NCBI RefSeq assembly: GCF_001881565.1
Contig: NZ_MPDJ01000001.1
Span: 926,829 to 990,828 of the forward strand
Source of the DNA: Eisenbergiella tayi
GTDB lineage: Bacteria; Bacillota; Clostridia; Lachnospirales; Lachnospiraceae
Length of the DNA stretch: 64,000 nucleotides
Direction: 5' to 3'
Below the pieces are notes generated by a model, which was given only the letters and a program-made list of their open reading frames with translations, had not been told where the DNA came from and made no database searches. This document shows, piece by piece, positions 1 through 8,770 of the stretch (the first letter of the stretch is position 1; the number at the start of each line of letters is the position of its first letter). The position numbers were made by a program, and so were the translations under genes.

Positions 1-147
1 TACGGGCCGCCGCTCTGCAAGGTTCCTGTGCAGGCACGCTCTCGCTCGGATAATCACGCAGCGGTACTAAGGTTGCAAAATACGCAACCTAAGGACCGGC
101 GTGTTTATACGGCCTTTACAGGAATCCTTGCAGAGCGGCGGCCCGTA
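1..147 (-). repeat. Structured inverted-repeat element, copy 1 (cut by window edge)
   Basis: Positions 1-22 and 126-147 are perfect reverse complements (22 bp visible; the left arm runs off the window). Between them a 103-bp core matches, as its reverse complement, the core of the copy at 41174-41277. Shared core features are a hairpin with a GTATTTT loop closed by GGTTGC/GCAACC, a conserved segment GCTGCGTGATTATCCGAGCG, and a mini-hairpin GC-GAGA-GC. The arms end in CTGCAAGG/CCTTGCAG as in copy 2 but are otherwise different. The element lies directly downstream of the GtrII-like gene, with its core on the same (minus) strand. It has no plausible coding content. Positions 148-228 carry no gene and may be the rest of the right arm. 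Confidence 0.8.
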
Positions 148-228
148 CAGAAAGACCGGGAGGAAAAACAGGCCGCACGAGACGAAGCCACAGGCCGCTG
201 GCACAGAATGCACGGGAACTGGCAGCCT

Positions 229-1815
229 CTACCCTTTGGTTTCTTCGCAGGCTTTTATGATCCAGATACCTTCAATCTGTCTGACACAGCCTTCGGCGGG
301 GTAACTGGGCATGTTTTTGTATTCTTCAGTTTCTTTTATTTGTTCGATGGCTTCTTCGTTTATGTCGGGCATTTCCACACCGATGTAGGTTTTCATGAAG
401 TTATGGCGGACTCCGCTTGTGAGGAGGCCGGTTTCTTTTGCTACTCCGGAGAGGTCATCGAATTTCTCTCCGTCGAGTGAGTAGCTTCCCAGGAGATCCG
501 GGGTTTCACTTAATCCATATTCTCCAATCAGCGCAAATGGCTGGCCGGGGATATAGCCTTCGGTGGCTTCTATCCGCATCATGATCCTATTGTAATAGGC
601 ATATGCCCTTTCGTAAGCGATACCCATACGGAAATATGCTTGATTTGTCACGATAAAATTCTGATATCCCACCAGCAGAAGCACGGCTGTTATCAGATAT
701 GCCAGGAGCTTTCCTGATTTTAATTTTCCGTGCGCGGATATAAACAGGCCGGTTTCCGTATCCTGGCTTTTCTCAAGAAGGGCTGCTAAAAATACATATA
801 AAATATGGTACTGATAAAGCATGAGCATGCTGACACTGGCATCCGGAGCCATAATAATTATGGAACCCATGGCAAGCGGTACCATCATGGTAAGCAGGGC
901 GTAGAACAATGTCGTCCATACATTCCGATAGTACTTCTTTTTAATAAAGAATGCTATGACAAGGGCGGCTGTTAAAAGGCAGGAAACTACATTGAGCACC
1001 CAGGCCGTTCCTGAAATAAAGGAGAACGGTTTCAGTATAAAATATTCCGCCACCCATTTATAGGAACGTAAAATGAGTCTGGGCAGCCGTATCAAATCTA
1101 ACTTTCCCATCTGGTCCAGGCCGTTGTATGCATCCAGCTGAGGATAAATCATCCGGGAAATGACAGTATATACCACAACGGATACGCATGCAACCACAAA
1201 GGCTTTTATCCCTTTCCGGAATACCAGGCTGGCTTTGCTGCTTTCCTCCAGCATGTCCAGGAAAAGCCCAGTTACCAGAATGCCCAGCGCCAGGCAGAGA
1301 TACGCCTGATAAATTCCCATGCATAATACCAGACATACAATTCCCGGCAGGAAACCGTATTTATATTTTCGTATAAACCACACTCCGGCGCAAGACAGCA
1401 GAATTCCCACCGCATAGCAGTCAGCGGTAAACATGAATGTAAACAGGCTGCACATACTGGGAAAGGAAAGCATCATCAGAGGAACGAGCACTGCAGAAGT
1501 GATACTCTTAAGTCCCAGGGCTGACAGTACAAAGCAGGCTGCCGCTGAAATGAGGACAATGGCGAAGATTCCGCTCAGCCAGGGGACGCTCCATATACCA
1601 TCCAACGGGTTTACATATTTCAGAAACCATCTTCCAAATTCCGATCCTACAGCATAGCCACCAATATTATTAATATCATCCCAATTTGGAAGTTTATTGG
1701 TCAGCATATAAGCATGTATGATAATTCCGGAGATTATTCCGGAAAGCATACAGCATTTAATATGAAAAGGGATTTTCTGATAAATATCTTTAATCGTATC
1801 TCTTGTATCACTCAT
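229..1815 (-). CDS. GtrII-like polyprenyl-linked sugar transferase (membrane)
   Basis: A 528-residue multi-pass membrane protein resembling the Glucos_trans_II (GtrII) family. These are GT-C enzymes that move a hexose from polyprenyl phosphate to a surface glycan outside the membrane. Visible support is an N-terminal hydrophobic helix (about 21-36), an acidic NWDD motif at 44-47 and GRW at 61-63 in the first outer loop, and roughly ten further hydrophobic helices up to about residue 390. A soluble tail of about 130 residues follows. It starts 36 bp after the DUF6311 gene and is probably co-transcribed with it. The GtrB-like enzyme at 29318-30247 could supply its lipid-linked donor. The family call is from topology and motif pattern, and the sugar is unknown. 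Confidence 0.7.
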   Translation of the reverse strand: MSDTRDTIKDIYQKIPFHIKCCMLSGIISGIIIHAYMLTNKLPNWDDINNIGGYAVGSEFGRWFLKYVNPLDGIWSVPWLSGIFAIVLISAAACFVLSALGLKSITSAVLVPLMMLSFPSMCSLFTFMFTADCYAVGILLSCAGVWFIRKYKYGFLPGIVCLVLCMGIYQAYLCLALGILVTGLFLDMLEESSKASLVFRKGIKAFVVACVSVVVYTVISRMIYPQLDAYNGLDQMGKLDLIRLPRLILRSYKWVAEYFILKPFSFISGTAWVLNVVSCLLTAALVIAFFIKKKYYRNVWTTLFYALLTMMVPLAMGSIIIMAPDASVSMLMLYQYHILYVFLAALLEKSQDTETGLFISAHGKLKSGKLLAYLITAVLLLVGYQNFIVTNQAYFRMGIAYERAYAYYNRIMMRIEATEGYIPGQPFALIGEYGLSETPDLLGSYSLDGEKFDDLSGVAKETGLLTSGVRHNFMKTYIGVEMPDINEEAIEQIKETEEYKNMPSYPAEGCVRQIEGIWIIKACEETKG

Positions 1816-1851
1816 TTGTATTATTTATCCTTTCCAAATGAAATCTCCCCA

Positions 1852-3510
1852 TTATTTCACCTTTCCCACAATCACCCCATCCACTTCCACATATTCCATC
1901 TTCGGATTAAAACATTTATCTTCTTCCGCCGCTTTATATATATACAGTGTATCCGCCTGTACGTTATTCATTTCTTCCTGCAGATGTTCTGCCGCCAGAC
2001 TGCGTATCGTCTGGCAGGAATAATTAAAATAATTCACCGTCATATTGTTTTGTGCCGCATAGATACTCAGACTGTACATCAGTTCTTCATCATCCAGCAT
2101 ATAGGACACAAAAACCATATGCTTCAGGTCATCTTCTTCTGCCCATTCCTCCCACTTTTCATCCTCCAGCCGGCTTTCGTATATAAAATCCGTGCCAAAC
2201 TGCACCTGCCGCTGCATCAGCTGCCACTTCCCGTCATAGATCTGAAGTATGCCGAAAATAACTAGAAGCACCGCAGCCATTGTCTCCCAGGGCATTTTCT
2301 TTTCCATCCACACAACACTTCCCAGTATAACGAGATACACTACCGGCCATATAAAGCGACCGCAGCTGCCAATCCGCTGCCAAAGGGAATACAGCCAGTT
2401 CGGAAGATCCAGGTTCCAGATCAGATCGCTTCCATAGGCCGCTTTGGGAGAAACCGCCACCAGCACGGAGATTACAACCAGAACCAGATAGGCAACCCCA
2501 TTTTCTTCCCAACTCCATTGAATCTGTAAGGATTCCTTATCCCGTTTAACGAAAATACGATAAATAAGGTGCAGCAGCCAGGCCACGGTACCTACTGCCA
2601 GTGTCAGCAGAATTCCTGTTCCCGGAAATGCCAGGCCTTCGGAAGAATTCACTCCGTATACCGGAAGACTGGTCAGCACCTGGGACCAGCCCTGGGGGTT
2701 CAATAAACCGTTCAGGTTAAAACTGGACTGCCCCAACAGAGAAATATCCGGCAGATGCTTGTGGGAAAAGCCTCCCAGCAAAGCCACCGTCCCCACTGCC
2801 GTTCCTATATAAGAAAGAAATGCCCATAAATCCCGTGTATACTTCCTTCTCTGTATGACATCCGCAAGAAGGAAGCTCAAAAGGATAAAGCCGCACATCG
2901 GCACAAAATAAAGCTGTATGCTACCCGCAAGCAAACCCACAATTCCCCAGGAAATCATATATTTTTTCTTCGTTATCTCCAGTCTGTAAATTCCCAGATA
3001 CAAGGAAAGAAGAATCAGCCACTGGGCGCCTAAAGCCATATTCAATGACATCTGCCCCAGCATTATAGGAGTGATTACAAAAAGCAGGGAGCCTACAACA
3101 GCCTCCGCTTTCTTTTTTACATAATGAAAAATCAATAGTGCACCAAAGGCTCCCTGGGCACCCATACACAGCATGGACCAAATCCCGAAATATTGGAACT
3201 CTCCGGGCAGAACCGCCCTGAGCATTTTAAACAAAACAGCGAATAACGGCACAGAATCCGTGAATATTACGGATACCGGATTCGGATAGGAAGCATTGTC
3301 CATCAGGCCTAAAGGGAAAAACCAGTCACTGTTCCTGAAAAAACACCAGCCAAGATAGTTCTGGGTGATATCGCCGCCTCCCAGAAGCCAGTCCGTATAG
3401 GTCACATTCAGAACATGAACACCGAAAATACAGATAAACGTTATATTTCCTACAAGTGCACCGAGTATCCAGACATTATGCTTTTTCCAATAATTTAAAA
3501 CGCTCTGCAC
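1852..3510 (-). CDS. DUF6311-like multi-pass membrane protein
   Basis: A 552-residue protein with about 11 hydrophobic helices and a soluble C-terminal region from roughly residue 430. The first outer loop carries GGGDITQNYLGW (about 44-55) followed by a conserved-looking DWFFPLG, typical of DUF6311 proteins. These are thought to be GT-C-like glycosyltransferases acting at the outer membrane face; no activity has been shown for this one. It is first in a two-gene unit with the GtrII-like gene. A TTGCCT-N17-TATACT promoter lies about 170 bp upstream, so the message has a long leader with a strong hairpin (3602-3643). A role in glycan decoration is inferred from the neighbourhood. Confidence 0.65.
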   Translation of the reverse strand: MQSVLNYWKKHNVWILGALVGNITFICIFGVHVLNVTYTDWLLGGGDITQNYLGWCFFRNSDWFFPLGLMDNASYPNPVSVIFTDSVPLFAVLFKMLRAVLPGEFQYFGIWSMLCMGAQGAFGALLIFHYVKKKAEAVVGSLLFVITPIMLGQMSLNMALGAQWLILLSLYLGIYRLEITKKKYMISWGIVGLLAGSIQLYFVPMCGFILLSFLLADVIQRRKYTRDLWAFLSYIGTAVGTVALLGGFSHKHLPDISLLGQSSFNLNGLLNPQGWSQVLTSLPVYGVNSSEGLAFPGTGILLTLAVGTVAWLLHLIYRIFVKRDKESLQIQWSWEENGVAYLVLVVISVLVAVSPKAAYGSDLIWNLDLPNWLYSLWQRIGSCGRFIWPVVYLVILGSVVWMEKKMPWETMAAVLLVIFGILQIYDGKWQLMQRQVQFGTDFIYESRLEDEKWEEWAEEDDLKHMVFVSYMLDDEELMYSLSIYAAQNNMTVNYFNYSCQTIRSLAAEHLQEEMNNVQADTLYIYKAAEEDKCFNPKMEYVEVDGVIVGKVK

Positions 3511-3601
3511 CGTACCCTGTTGACCTCCCTGTCTTACATCCCCATTTATTCCGGCAGATACCCAGAAGATATATCTGGAATCCGTATGTGTTTGATCCGC
3601 A

Positions 3602-3643
3602 GACAGCCGTCAGAATCAAGCCGGCCTGACCCTGACGACTGTC
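3602..3643 (-). promoter_or_regulatory. Leader hairpin of the DUF6311/GtrII unit
   Basis: Arms of 12 bases (3602-3613 and 3632-3643) pair with a single G-T mismatch around an 18-base loop. The hairpin lies inside the predicted 165-nt untranslated leader between the promoter at 3683-3711 and the start codon at 3510. No U-tract follows, so it is not a simple terminator. The rest of the 3511-3834 gap holds the two divergent promoters. Confidence 0.4.
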
Positions 3644-3682
3644 CCTGCAGAAATAAAATGCGATGAACCGATAACTGATGCC

Positions 3683-3711
3683 AGTATATCACTTTTCCAG
3701 GTGTCAGGCAA
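3683..3711 (-). promoter_or_regulatory. Promoter for the DUF6311/GtrII unit
   Basis: On the minus strand, TTGCCT (3706-3711) and TATACT (3683-3688) are separated by exactly 17 bases, a good vegetative sigma-factor match. It is divergent to the pse promoter at 3776-3804. Confidence 0.6.
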
Positions 3712-3775
3712 GCCAAAGACCTCGCCGGAAAGCCCGTTGTTTATATGAAAATAAAAGCCGCCGCCTTATTTCTCC

Positions 3776-3804
3776 TTTACCTCTTTCTGTGTAAAAGGTA
3801 TAAT
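3776..3804 (+). promoter_or_regulatory. Promoter for pseG operon
   Basis: TTTACC (3776-3781), 17-base spacer, then a perfect TATAAT (3799-3804). It lies 30 bases upstream of the pseG start codon at 3835. Confidence 0.6.
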
Positions 3805-3834
3805 AAGCATAAAATCATTAAGGGAAGAGGCGCT

Positions 3835-4884
3835 ATGAATACAGAAAAAAGCATTCTAATCCGGACGGATGGAAATAAGGATATCGCAGCCGGCCATCTG
3901 ATGCGGTGTCTTTCTATCGCCCAGGCGCTGCATGAAAAAAAAGTGCCTGTCTTTTTTGCAACAGCTGATGAGACAAGCGCCGGCCTGCTCAGGACTTTTT
4001 TCGGACCGGGTGAAGATTATCCCATTTTTATTCTTCATTCTGACTACCGGAAGCCGGATTCGGAAACGGATTCTCTTATTTCGCTGTTTTCCCAGTTCCA
4101 TATCGGCTGTCTTTTAGTGGACTCTTATTTTGTTACACCTTCCTACCTGGAAACTCTGAGCGAAGTGACTAAAACGGCTTATATAGATGATCTGTATTCC
4201 TTTGATTATCCGGTTGACCTGCTGATAAACTATGATGCCGTTATCCCTGAAAATTTCTATCAGCAGGCCCGCTGCCGGCTTTTGGGGCTCTCCTATACGC
4301 CCTTAAGGAAACAGTTTTCCAGGCTGCAGCCGACTGTCCGCCCTGAGGCAAAAGAAATATTGATATCCACGGGCGGTACGGATCCCTGCCACGCGGCAGA
4401 ATCCCTGCTCAGCCAATTGATTGATTCTGAAGAAAGCCGTGACTGGTGTTTCCATGTACTGGCCGGCCCCATGCATTCTGATCGGAAGTCCCTGGAGCAG
4501 ATGGCTCTTTCCCATCCCGGACTCCGCCTGTATGAACATGTTGCACAGATGGCTGAGCTTATGCAGCGCTGCGATCTGGCTGTTTCGGCTGCCGGAACCA
4601 CTCTCTTTGAGCTGTGCGCCGCAGGCACTCCCGCGGTCAGCTTTACCATGGCGGACAACCAGTTCACCACAGCCGTCCAGATGGAGGCCGGTGCCGGGAT
4701 TCCCTGTGCAGGAGACGTCCGAACCACCAAAGATTTCACCTCCGGGCTGTGCCGTATCCTGTATGGTCTGGCCTCGGATTATGAAAAAAGAAAAGCGCTG
4801 TCATCCTCCATGCACCGGCTGATAGACGGAAATGGCGCGGGCCGTATTGCCGATGAGCTGATCCGGCTGCTTTATTCCGATTGA
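3835..4884 (+). CDS. pseG: PseG-type UDP-sugar hydrolase
   Basis: A 349-residue protein of the PseG family (GT-B-like fold). PseG removes UDP from UDP-2,4-diacetamido-2,4,6-trideoxy-L-altrose in pseudaminic acid synthesis. The N-terminal RTDGNKDIAAGHLMRCL (10-26) holds the glycine-rich and His21 region expected for the catalytic site. The C-terminal half has the nucleotide-binding pattern SAAGTTLFELCAAGTP. The start at 3835 is chosen because AGGGAAGAGG sits just before it and the promoter TATAAT at 3799 is inside any longer reading. First gene of a four-gene plus-strand unit (pseG, pseF, decarboxylase, pseI). No acetyltransferase (PseH) domain is fused to it. Confidence 0.85.
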   Translation: MNTEKSILIRTDGNKDIAAGHLMRCLSIAQALHEKKVPVFFATADETSAGLLRTFFGPGEDYPIFILHSDYRKPDSETDSLISLFSQFHIGCLLVDSYFVTPSYLETLSEVTKTAYIDDLYSFDYPVDLLINYDAVIPENFYQQARCRLLGLSYTPLRKQFSRLQPTVRPEAKEILISTGGTDPCHAAESLLSQLIDSEESRDWCFHVLAGPMHSDRKSLEQMALSHPGLRLYEHVAQMAELMQRCDLAVSAAGTTLFELCAAGTPAVSFTMADNQFTTAVQMEAGAGIPCAGDVRTTKDFTSGLCRILYGLASDYEKRKALSSSMHRLIDGNGAGRIADELIRLLYSD

Positions 4885-4969
4885 ATCCAGTCCGGCGAGA
4901 TCGGATTTTTGCAGCAGCTGTGAAGGCATGGAATCGTAACAAGTAATCCAAAACAAGGAGTTATAACCT

Positions 4970-5707
4970 ATGAATACATCCAGCACATCATTAGAAGCAT
5001 CCGAAAGCCGTCCCAAGGCTCTCGCCATCATTACAGCCAGAGGCGGAAGCAAACGGATTCCACACAAAAACGTACGGGATTTCTGCGGAAAACCCATTAT
5101 CAGCTATTCCATCCGGGCTGCCCTTGCTTCCGGGGTTTTTGATGAGGTTATGGTTTCCACCGATGAGGAAGCGATCGCTGATGTCGCCAGAGAATACGGC
5201 GCCTGTGTTCCGTTTCTTCGTTCAGCCGAGACGGCGGGCGATTATGCTTCCACCGATGACGTCATCCGGGAAGTGCTTCTGGCCTATGAAAGCCGCGGGC
5301 AGCATTTCCAACGTTTTTGCTGCATTTACCCCACCGCTCCCTTTGTTACAGCCCAAAAACTGAAAACCGCCATGGAGCTTCTGGACAAAGCGGAATCCGT
5401 CATGCCGGTAGTTCCTTTTTCCTATCCTCCTCAGAGGGGAATTATTCTGGAAAACGGCCGGATCCGCCGAAAGTATCCTGAATTTCTGGCCACCCGTTCC
5501 CAGGATCTGGAAACAATGTATCATGACTGCGGTCAGTTCTATGCCTGCCGCACCGATGCTTTTTTCCGGGACAGCACCACAGACGTGGATGATCTTCTTC
5601 CCATGATCATGCCTGAAATGGAAGTACAGGATATTGATACCGAGGAAGACTGGGCAATTGCCGAGCTGAAGTTCCTTCATATGAAGGATGGGAACCCGGC
5701 CCCTTAA
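4970..5707 (+). CDS. pseF: Pseudaminic acid cytidylyltransferase
   Basis: A 245-residue CMP-sugar synthetase that would activate the nonulosonic acid made by PseI to its CMP form. The NTP-binding signature ITARGGSKRIPHKN is at about 21-34 and is followed by DFCGKPIISYSI. A downstream SVMPVVPFSYPPQR segment and the acidic VQDIDTEEDW near the C-terminus fit PseF more closely than NeuA. The start is supported by AAGGAG nine bases upstream. The 85-bp gap after pseG has no terminator, so co-transcription is likely. The exact acyl pattern of its substrate cannot be read from sequence. Confidence 0.87.
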   Translation: MNTSSTSLEASESRPKALAIITARGGSKRIPHKNVRDFCGKPIISYSIRAALASGVFDEVMVSTDEEAIADVAREYGACVPFLRSAETAGDYASTDDVIREVLLAYESRGQHFQRFCCIYPTAPFVTAQKLKTAMELLDKAESVMPVVPFSYPPQRGIILENGRIRRKYPEFLATRSQDLETMYHDCGQFYACRTDAFFRDSTTDVDDLLPMIMPEMEVQDIDTEEDWAIAELKFLHMKDGNPAP

Positions 5708-5788
5708 AAGGGTAAAAATTTCCATTCTCCGCATGAATCCTTCCGGATTTGCAGAATCTATAGTATATGTTAACAGAAAGGAACTCTC

Positions 5789-7015
5789 ATGAATTCAGAT
5801 GCACTGCAGACACCATATTTTTATATATCGGAAACAGGACTGGACACAGATGCCTCCATGCTGAAGAAAGCCCTTTCCGAAAACTGGGGCTCCAACCACC
5901 TTGTAGGCTATTCCGTAAAAACAAACTCACTCCCCTGGCTCCTTCAATATATGAAGGCACAGGGCTTTTATGCGGAAATTGTTTCCGATACGGAATACCG
6001 GCTGGTAAAAGAGCTTGGCTTCACCGATTCCCAAATGATTTACAATGGTCCTATTAAAGACAGAGCGATATTTGAAACCATACTTCTGGAAAACGGCTAT
6101 ATCAACCTGGATTCCACTGAAGAGCCTGAATGGCTGGAGGAACTGAGTGCCGCTTATCCACAGCAGATTTTTTCCGTTGGCCTCCGGGTGAACTGTGATA
6201 TAGCCGCCCTTTGTCCCAATGAGGTGTTAGTCGAAGAAGAAGGCGGGCGGTTCGGTTACTGTTATGAAAACGGAAAGCTTAAGGAGGTTATCCACCGGTT
6301 ATCCGCCCTCCCCAATGTAAAGGTAGCCGGGCTCCATCTTCATTCTTCCACCCAGTCCCGTACTGTCGAGGTTTATGCGGCTCTGGCCAGCATGGCCGTC
6401 CGTATAGCGGAGGAATATTCCCTTGACCTTTCTTATGTGGATATGGGCGGCGGCTACTTCGGCGGCAGAGAGGACAAACCGGATTATCGGGACTATTTTC
6501 CTGCCATCTGCAGCAAACTGCGGGAAAAATTTGATCCGTCCCATACCACTTTAATTGCAGAACCCGGCGTATCTCTGATATCCAGGGCAACCACTTTTGT
6601 GACCTCCGTAAAAGATGTAAAGGAAATCCGGGGCCATTCCTTCCTGGTAACAGACGGCAGCCGCACCAATCTGAATCCTCTGGTGACCAGGCATGTGTAT
6701 CCTCATCATTTATCCTATTGTGACGATCCGGCCGGCCGGCCCCTTGTAAAAAGCCAGTGGATAACCGGATTTACCTGTATGGAATACGACCGCCTTTTCG
6801 AGATAACAGACAGTCCTGCCCTCAGGCCGGGGGATAAGGTTATATATGATACCGCAGGCGGCTACACCATGTGCCTGAATCCCCTTTTTATCCATTATTT
6901 CCCCGCAGTTTACGTGGAGCATCGGGACGGTTCCCTGTTTAAAGCCCGCGATCCGTGGGATATCAAAGAATTTATGCAGAAAAATTATACGGAAGAGAGG
7001 AACAGCCATGAATAA
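5789..7015 (+). CDS. Fold-type III PLP-dependent decarboxylase (DAP/Orn decarboxylase-like)
   Basis: A 408-residue alanine-racemase-fold enzyme of the diaminopimelate/ornithine decarboxylase superfamily. Lys44 in YSVKTNS is the expected PLP Schiff-base residue. HLHSS (about 182-186), GGGYFGG (about 220), EPG (about 257) and the C-terminal CMEYDRL (about 330) match the PLP-phosphate and substrate sites of the family. It is not a standard LysA by context: it sits between pseF and pseI and overlaps pseI by 8 bases, so it is surely co-expressed with nonulosonic acid synthesis. A role in making an amine or amino acid used to modify the sugar is inference. The start has AAGGA upstream. Confidence 0.75.
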   Translation: MNSDALQTPYFYISETGLDTDASMLKKALSENWGSNHLVGYSVKTNSLPWLLQYMKAQGFYAEIVSDTEYRLVKELGFTDSQMIYNGPIKDRAIFETILLENGYINLDSTEEPEWLEELSAAYPQQIFSVGLRVNCDIAALCPNEVLVEEEGGRFGYCYENGKLKEVIHRLSALPNVKVAGLHLHSSTQSRTVEVYAALASMAVRIAEEYSLDLSYVDMGGGYFGGREDKPDYRDYFPAICSKLREKFDPSHTTLIAEPGVSLISRATTFVTSVKDVKEIRGHSFLVTDGSRTNLNPLVTRHVYPHHLSYCDDPAGRPLVKSQWITGFTCMEYDRLFEITDSPALRPGDKVIYDTAGGYTMCLNPLFIHYFPAVYVEHRDGSLFKARDPWDIKEFMQKNYTEERNSHE

Positions 7016-8066
7016 GAATTTTACAATCGGTTCCCGCCAGGTAGGCGCGGATGCCCCCGTTTTTATCGTTGCCGAGATGTCGGCCAACCACCTGCAGGAC
7101 TATAACCGCGCCCTGGAAATCCTTCATGCCGCCAAAGAAGCCGGAGCAGATGCCATTAAGCTTCAGACCTTTACCCCAGACACCATAACCCTGGATTGTG
7201 ATGATCCCTGTTTCCAGATCACCCAGGGAACCATCTGGGACGGAACCACTCTCTACAAGCTGTACCAGGAAGCCTATACTCCCTGGGACTGGCAGCCGAA
7301 GCTGATGGAAGAAGCAAACCGGTTAGGCTTGGAATGCTTTTCTTCTCCCTTTGATTTCACATCCGTGGATTTCATGGAATCCATGAATATGCCTGCCTAT
7401 AAGGTGGCTTCCTATGAAATCAATGACATTCCTCTTATCCGAAAAATCGCCCGTCTCCATAAGCCGGTGATTCTGGCCACAGGCGTCGCCCATCTGGAAG
7501 ATATCGAGCGTGCCCTCCGGGTATGCCGGGAAGAAGGGAATGAGGACGTCATGCTTTTAAAGTGTGTCTCCTCTTATCCCACTCCCTATGAGGATATCAA
7601 CCTGAATATGATTCCCACCCTGGGCAGCACCTTTAACTGTCTGATGGGGCTTTCCGATCATACCCTGGGGCCTGCCGTCGCCGCCGGTTCCATCGCTCTT
7701 GGCGTCAAAATGGTGGAAAAGCATCTGACTCTCCGCCGGAGTGACGGAGGCCCTGACGGAGCTTTCTCCATGGAGCCGGAGGAATTTGCGGAAATGGTAA
7801 AAAATATCCGCATCATGGAAAAAGCCCTTGGTTCCTCTGAATTCCGCCTCACCCCTAAGCAGGAGCTTGAGCACGATGAAGGCTCCCGTTCCCTTTTTGC
7901 CGTCCGGGATATTGCACAGGGCGAGGCCCTGACTCCCGAAAATATCCGTTCCATACGGCCGGGCAATGGGCTCCACACCATGTATTATGAGCAGGTGTTA
8001 GGCCAGAAGGCTTCCCGGGATGTCCGAAGAGGCACACCGCTTTCCTGGAATCTGATAACAGAATAA
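7008..8066 (+). CDS. pseI: Pseudaminic acid synthase
   Basis: A 352-residue NeuB/PseI-family enzyme that condenses a 6-deoxy-diamino-altrose with phosphoenolpyruvate. The N-terminal NeuB barrel has AEMSANH (about 22-28), GADAIKLQTFTPDTITLD, CFSSPFD and KVASYEINDIPLI. GLSDHT (about 213-218) and VEKHLTLRRSDGGPDGAFSM (about 235-254) are metal and substrate regions. A SAF (antifreeze-like) domain follows from about 290 (SLFAVRDIAQGEALT). The tyrosine- and glutamine-rich features resemble PseI rather than NeuB. It overlaps the decarboxylase by 8 bases and is the last gene before a bidirectional terminator. Confidence 0.88.
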   Translation: MNKNFTIGSRQVGADAPVFIVAEMSANHLQDYNRALEILHAAKEAGADAIKLQTFTPDTITLDCDDPCFQITQGTIWDGTTLYKLYQEAYTPWDWQPKLMEEANRLGLECFSSPFDFTSVDFMESMNMPAYKVASYEINDIPLIRKIARLHKPVILATGVAHLEDIERALRVCREEGNEDVMLLKCVSSYPTPYEDINLNMIPTLGSTFNCLMGLSDHTLGPAVAAGSIALGVKMVEKHLTLRRSDGGPDGAFSMEPEEFAEMVKNIRIMEKALGSSEFRLTPKQELEHDEGSRSLFAVRDIAQGEALTPENIRSIRPGNGLHTMYYEQVLGQKASRDVRRGTPLSWNLITE

Positions 8067-8083
8067 TACGTTATCAATCACAT

Positions 8084-8132
8084 AGGGGCGTGCGGGATAA
8101 AGGAAAAACCTTATCCTGCACGCCCCTGTTTT
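8084..8132. terminator. Bidirectional terminator between pseI and the kinase-like gene
   Basis: A long hairpin with arms at 8084-8102 and 8109-8127, including AGGGGCGTGC paired with GCACGCCCCT, one mismatch, one bulge and an A-rich loop. On plus it is followed by TGTTTTCTTT. It lies between convergent genes ending at 8066 and 8135. Confidence 0.75.
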
Positions 8133-8134
8133 CT

Positions 8135-8755
8135 TTATTCTTCTGTGAGAAGCATTTTTCCTGCTGCCAGCCGCACGATCAAATCCACACAGTTATCCGC
8201 TCCGATCACGCCGCTGTCCAGGGAAAGATGGTAATTCCGGCATTGTCCCCATTCTCTGCCGGTAAAATGCTTATAGTTTGCGCTTCGCCTCGCATCTTTA
8301 TCCTTCAGCCTGAGTTCCGGCGATTTTTCACTTTCTCCGTACAGCCGCACAATACGTTCCGCACGGAATTTGGTATCTGCATGAATGAAAACATGCAGGC
8401 AGTCCGGATTCTCCCGCAGGATATAATCCGCGCAGCGTCCTACAATGACACAGCTTCCTTTCTCCGCCAGTTCCAGAACTGCCTGGCGCTGCATGATCCA
8501 AAGATAGTCGGCGGCATTCAGCCCGTTCATGGTATCCTGTCCTCCGGGAGGTGCAAACACATAGGAAAGTCCGGTTTTTCCAGGCGCATATTCCCCCTGT
8601 TCTTCTATATATTGAGGTGCAAAACCTGTTTTTTCCGCCACCTGTTTGATCAGTTCTTTGTCATAGTATGGAATCTCCAGCCGCTTTGCCGCCTCCTTTC
8701 CTATACTTCTTCCTCCGCTGCCGAATTCCCGGCTGATAGTAATTATTTTGTTCAT
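8135..8755 (-). CDS. Cytidylate kinase-like family protein
   Basis: A 206-residue P-loop kinase-like protein. The N-terminus ITISREFGSGGRSIGKEAAKR (about 5-25) is the glycine-rich loop of the cytidylate kinase-like family. DKELI (about 32-36) and CVIVGRCADYIL (about 102-113) are also typical, as is the late YKHFTGREWG segment. It is shorter than, and diverged from, true Cmk, so it is unlikely to be the main CMP kinase of the cell. GGAGG sits nine bases before the start. It follows the MATE pump gene by 15 bp and is probably translated from the same message. The substrate is unknown. Confidence 0.75.
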   Translation of the reverse strand: MNKIITISREFGSGGRSIGKEAAKRLEIPYYDKELIKQVAEKTGFAPQYIEEQGEYAPGKTGLSYVFAPPGGQDTMNGLNAADYLWIMQRQAVLELAEKGSCVIVGRCADYILRENPDCLHVFIHADTKFRAERIVRLYGESEKSPELRLKDKDARRSANYKHFTGREWGQCRNYHLSLDSGVIGADNCVDLIVRLAAGKMLLTEE

Positions 8756-8770
8756 CAGAAGAACCTCCTT

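Noticed and set aside
28..480. Plus-strand open reading frame of 150 codons across the left element
   Set aside because: It covers the inverted-repeat element and the antisense of the GtrII-like gene, has no ribosome-binding site and its translation resembles no protein.
3745..3834. Extended N-terminus of PseG
   Set aside because: The added 30 residues span the promoter -10 and the ribosome-binding site and are not found in the family.
5789..7015. Biosynthetic diaminopimelate decarboxylase (lysA)
   Set aside because: The PLP motifs match the superfamily, but the gene overlaps pseI and lies inside the pse operon, so a lysine-pathway name would be misleading.
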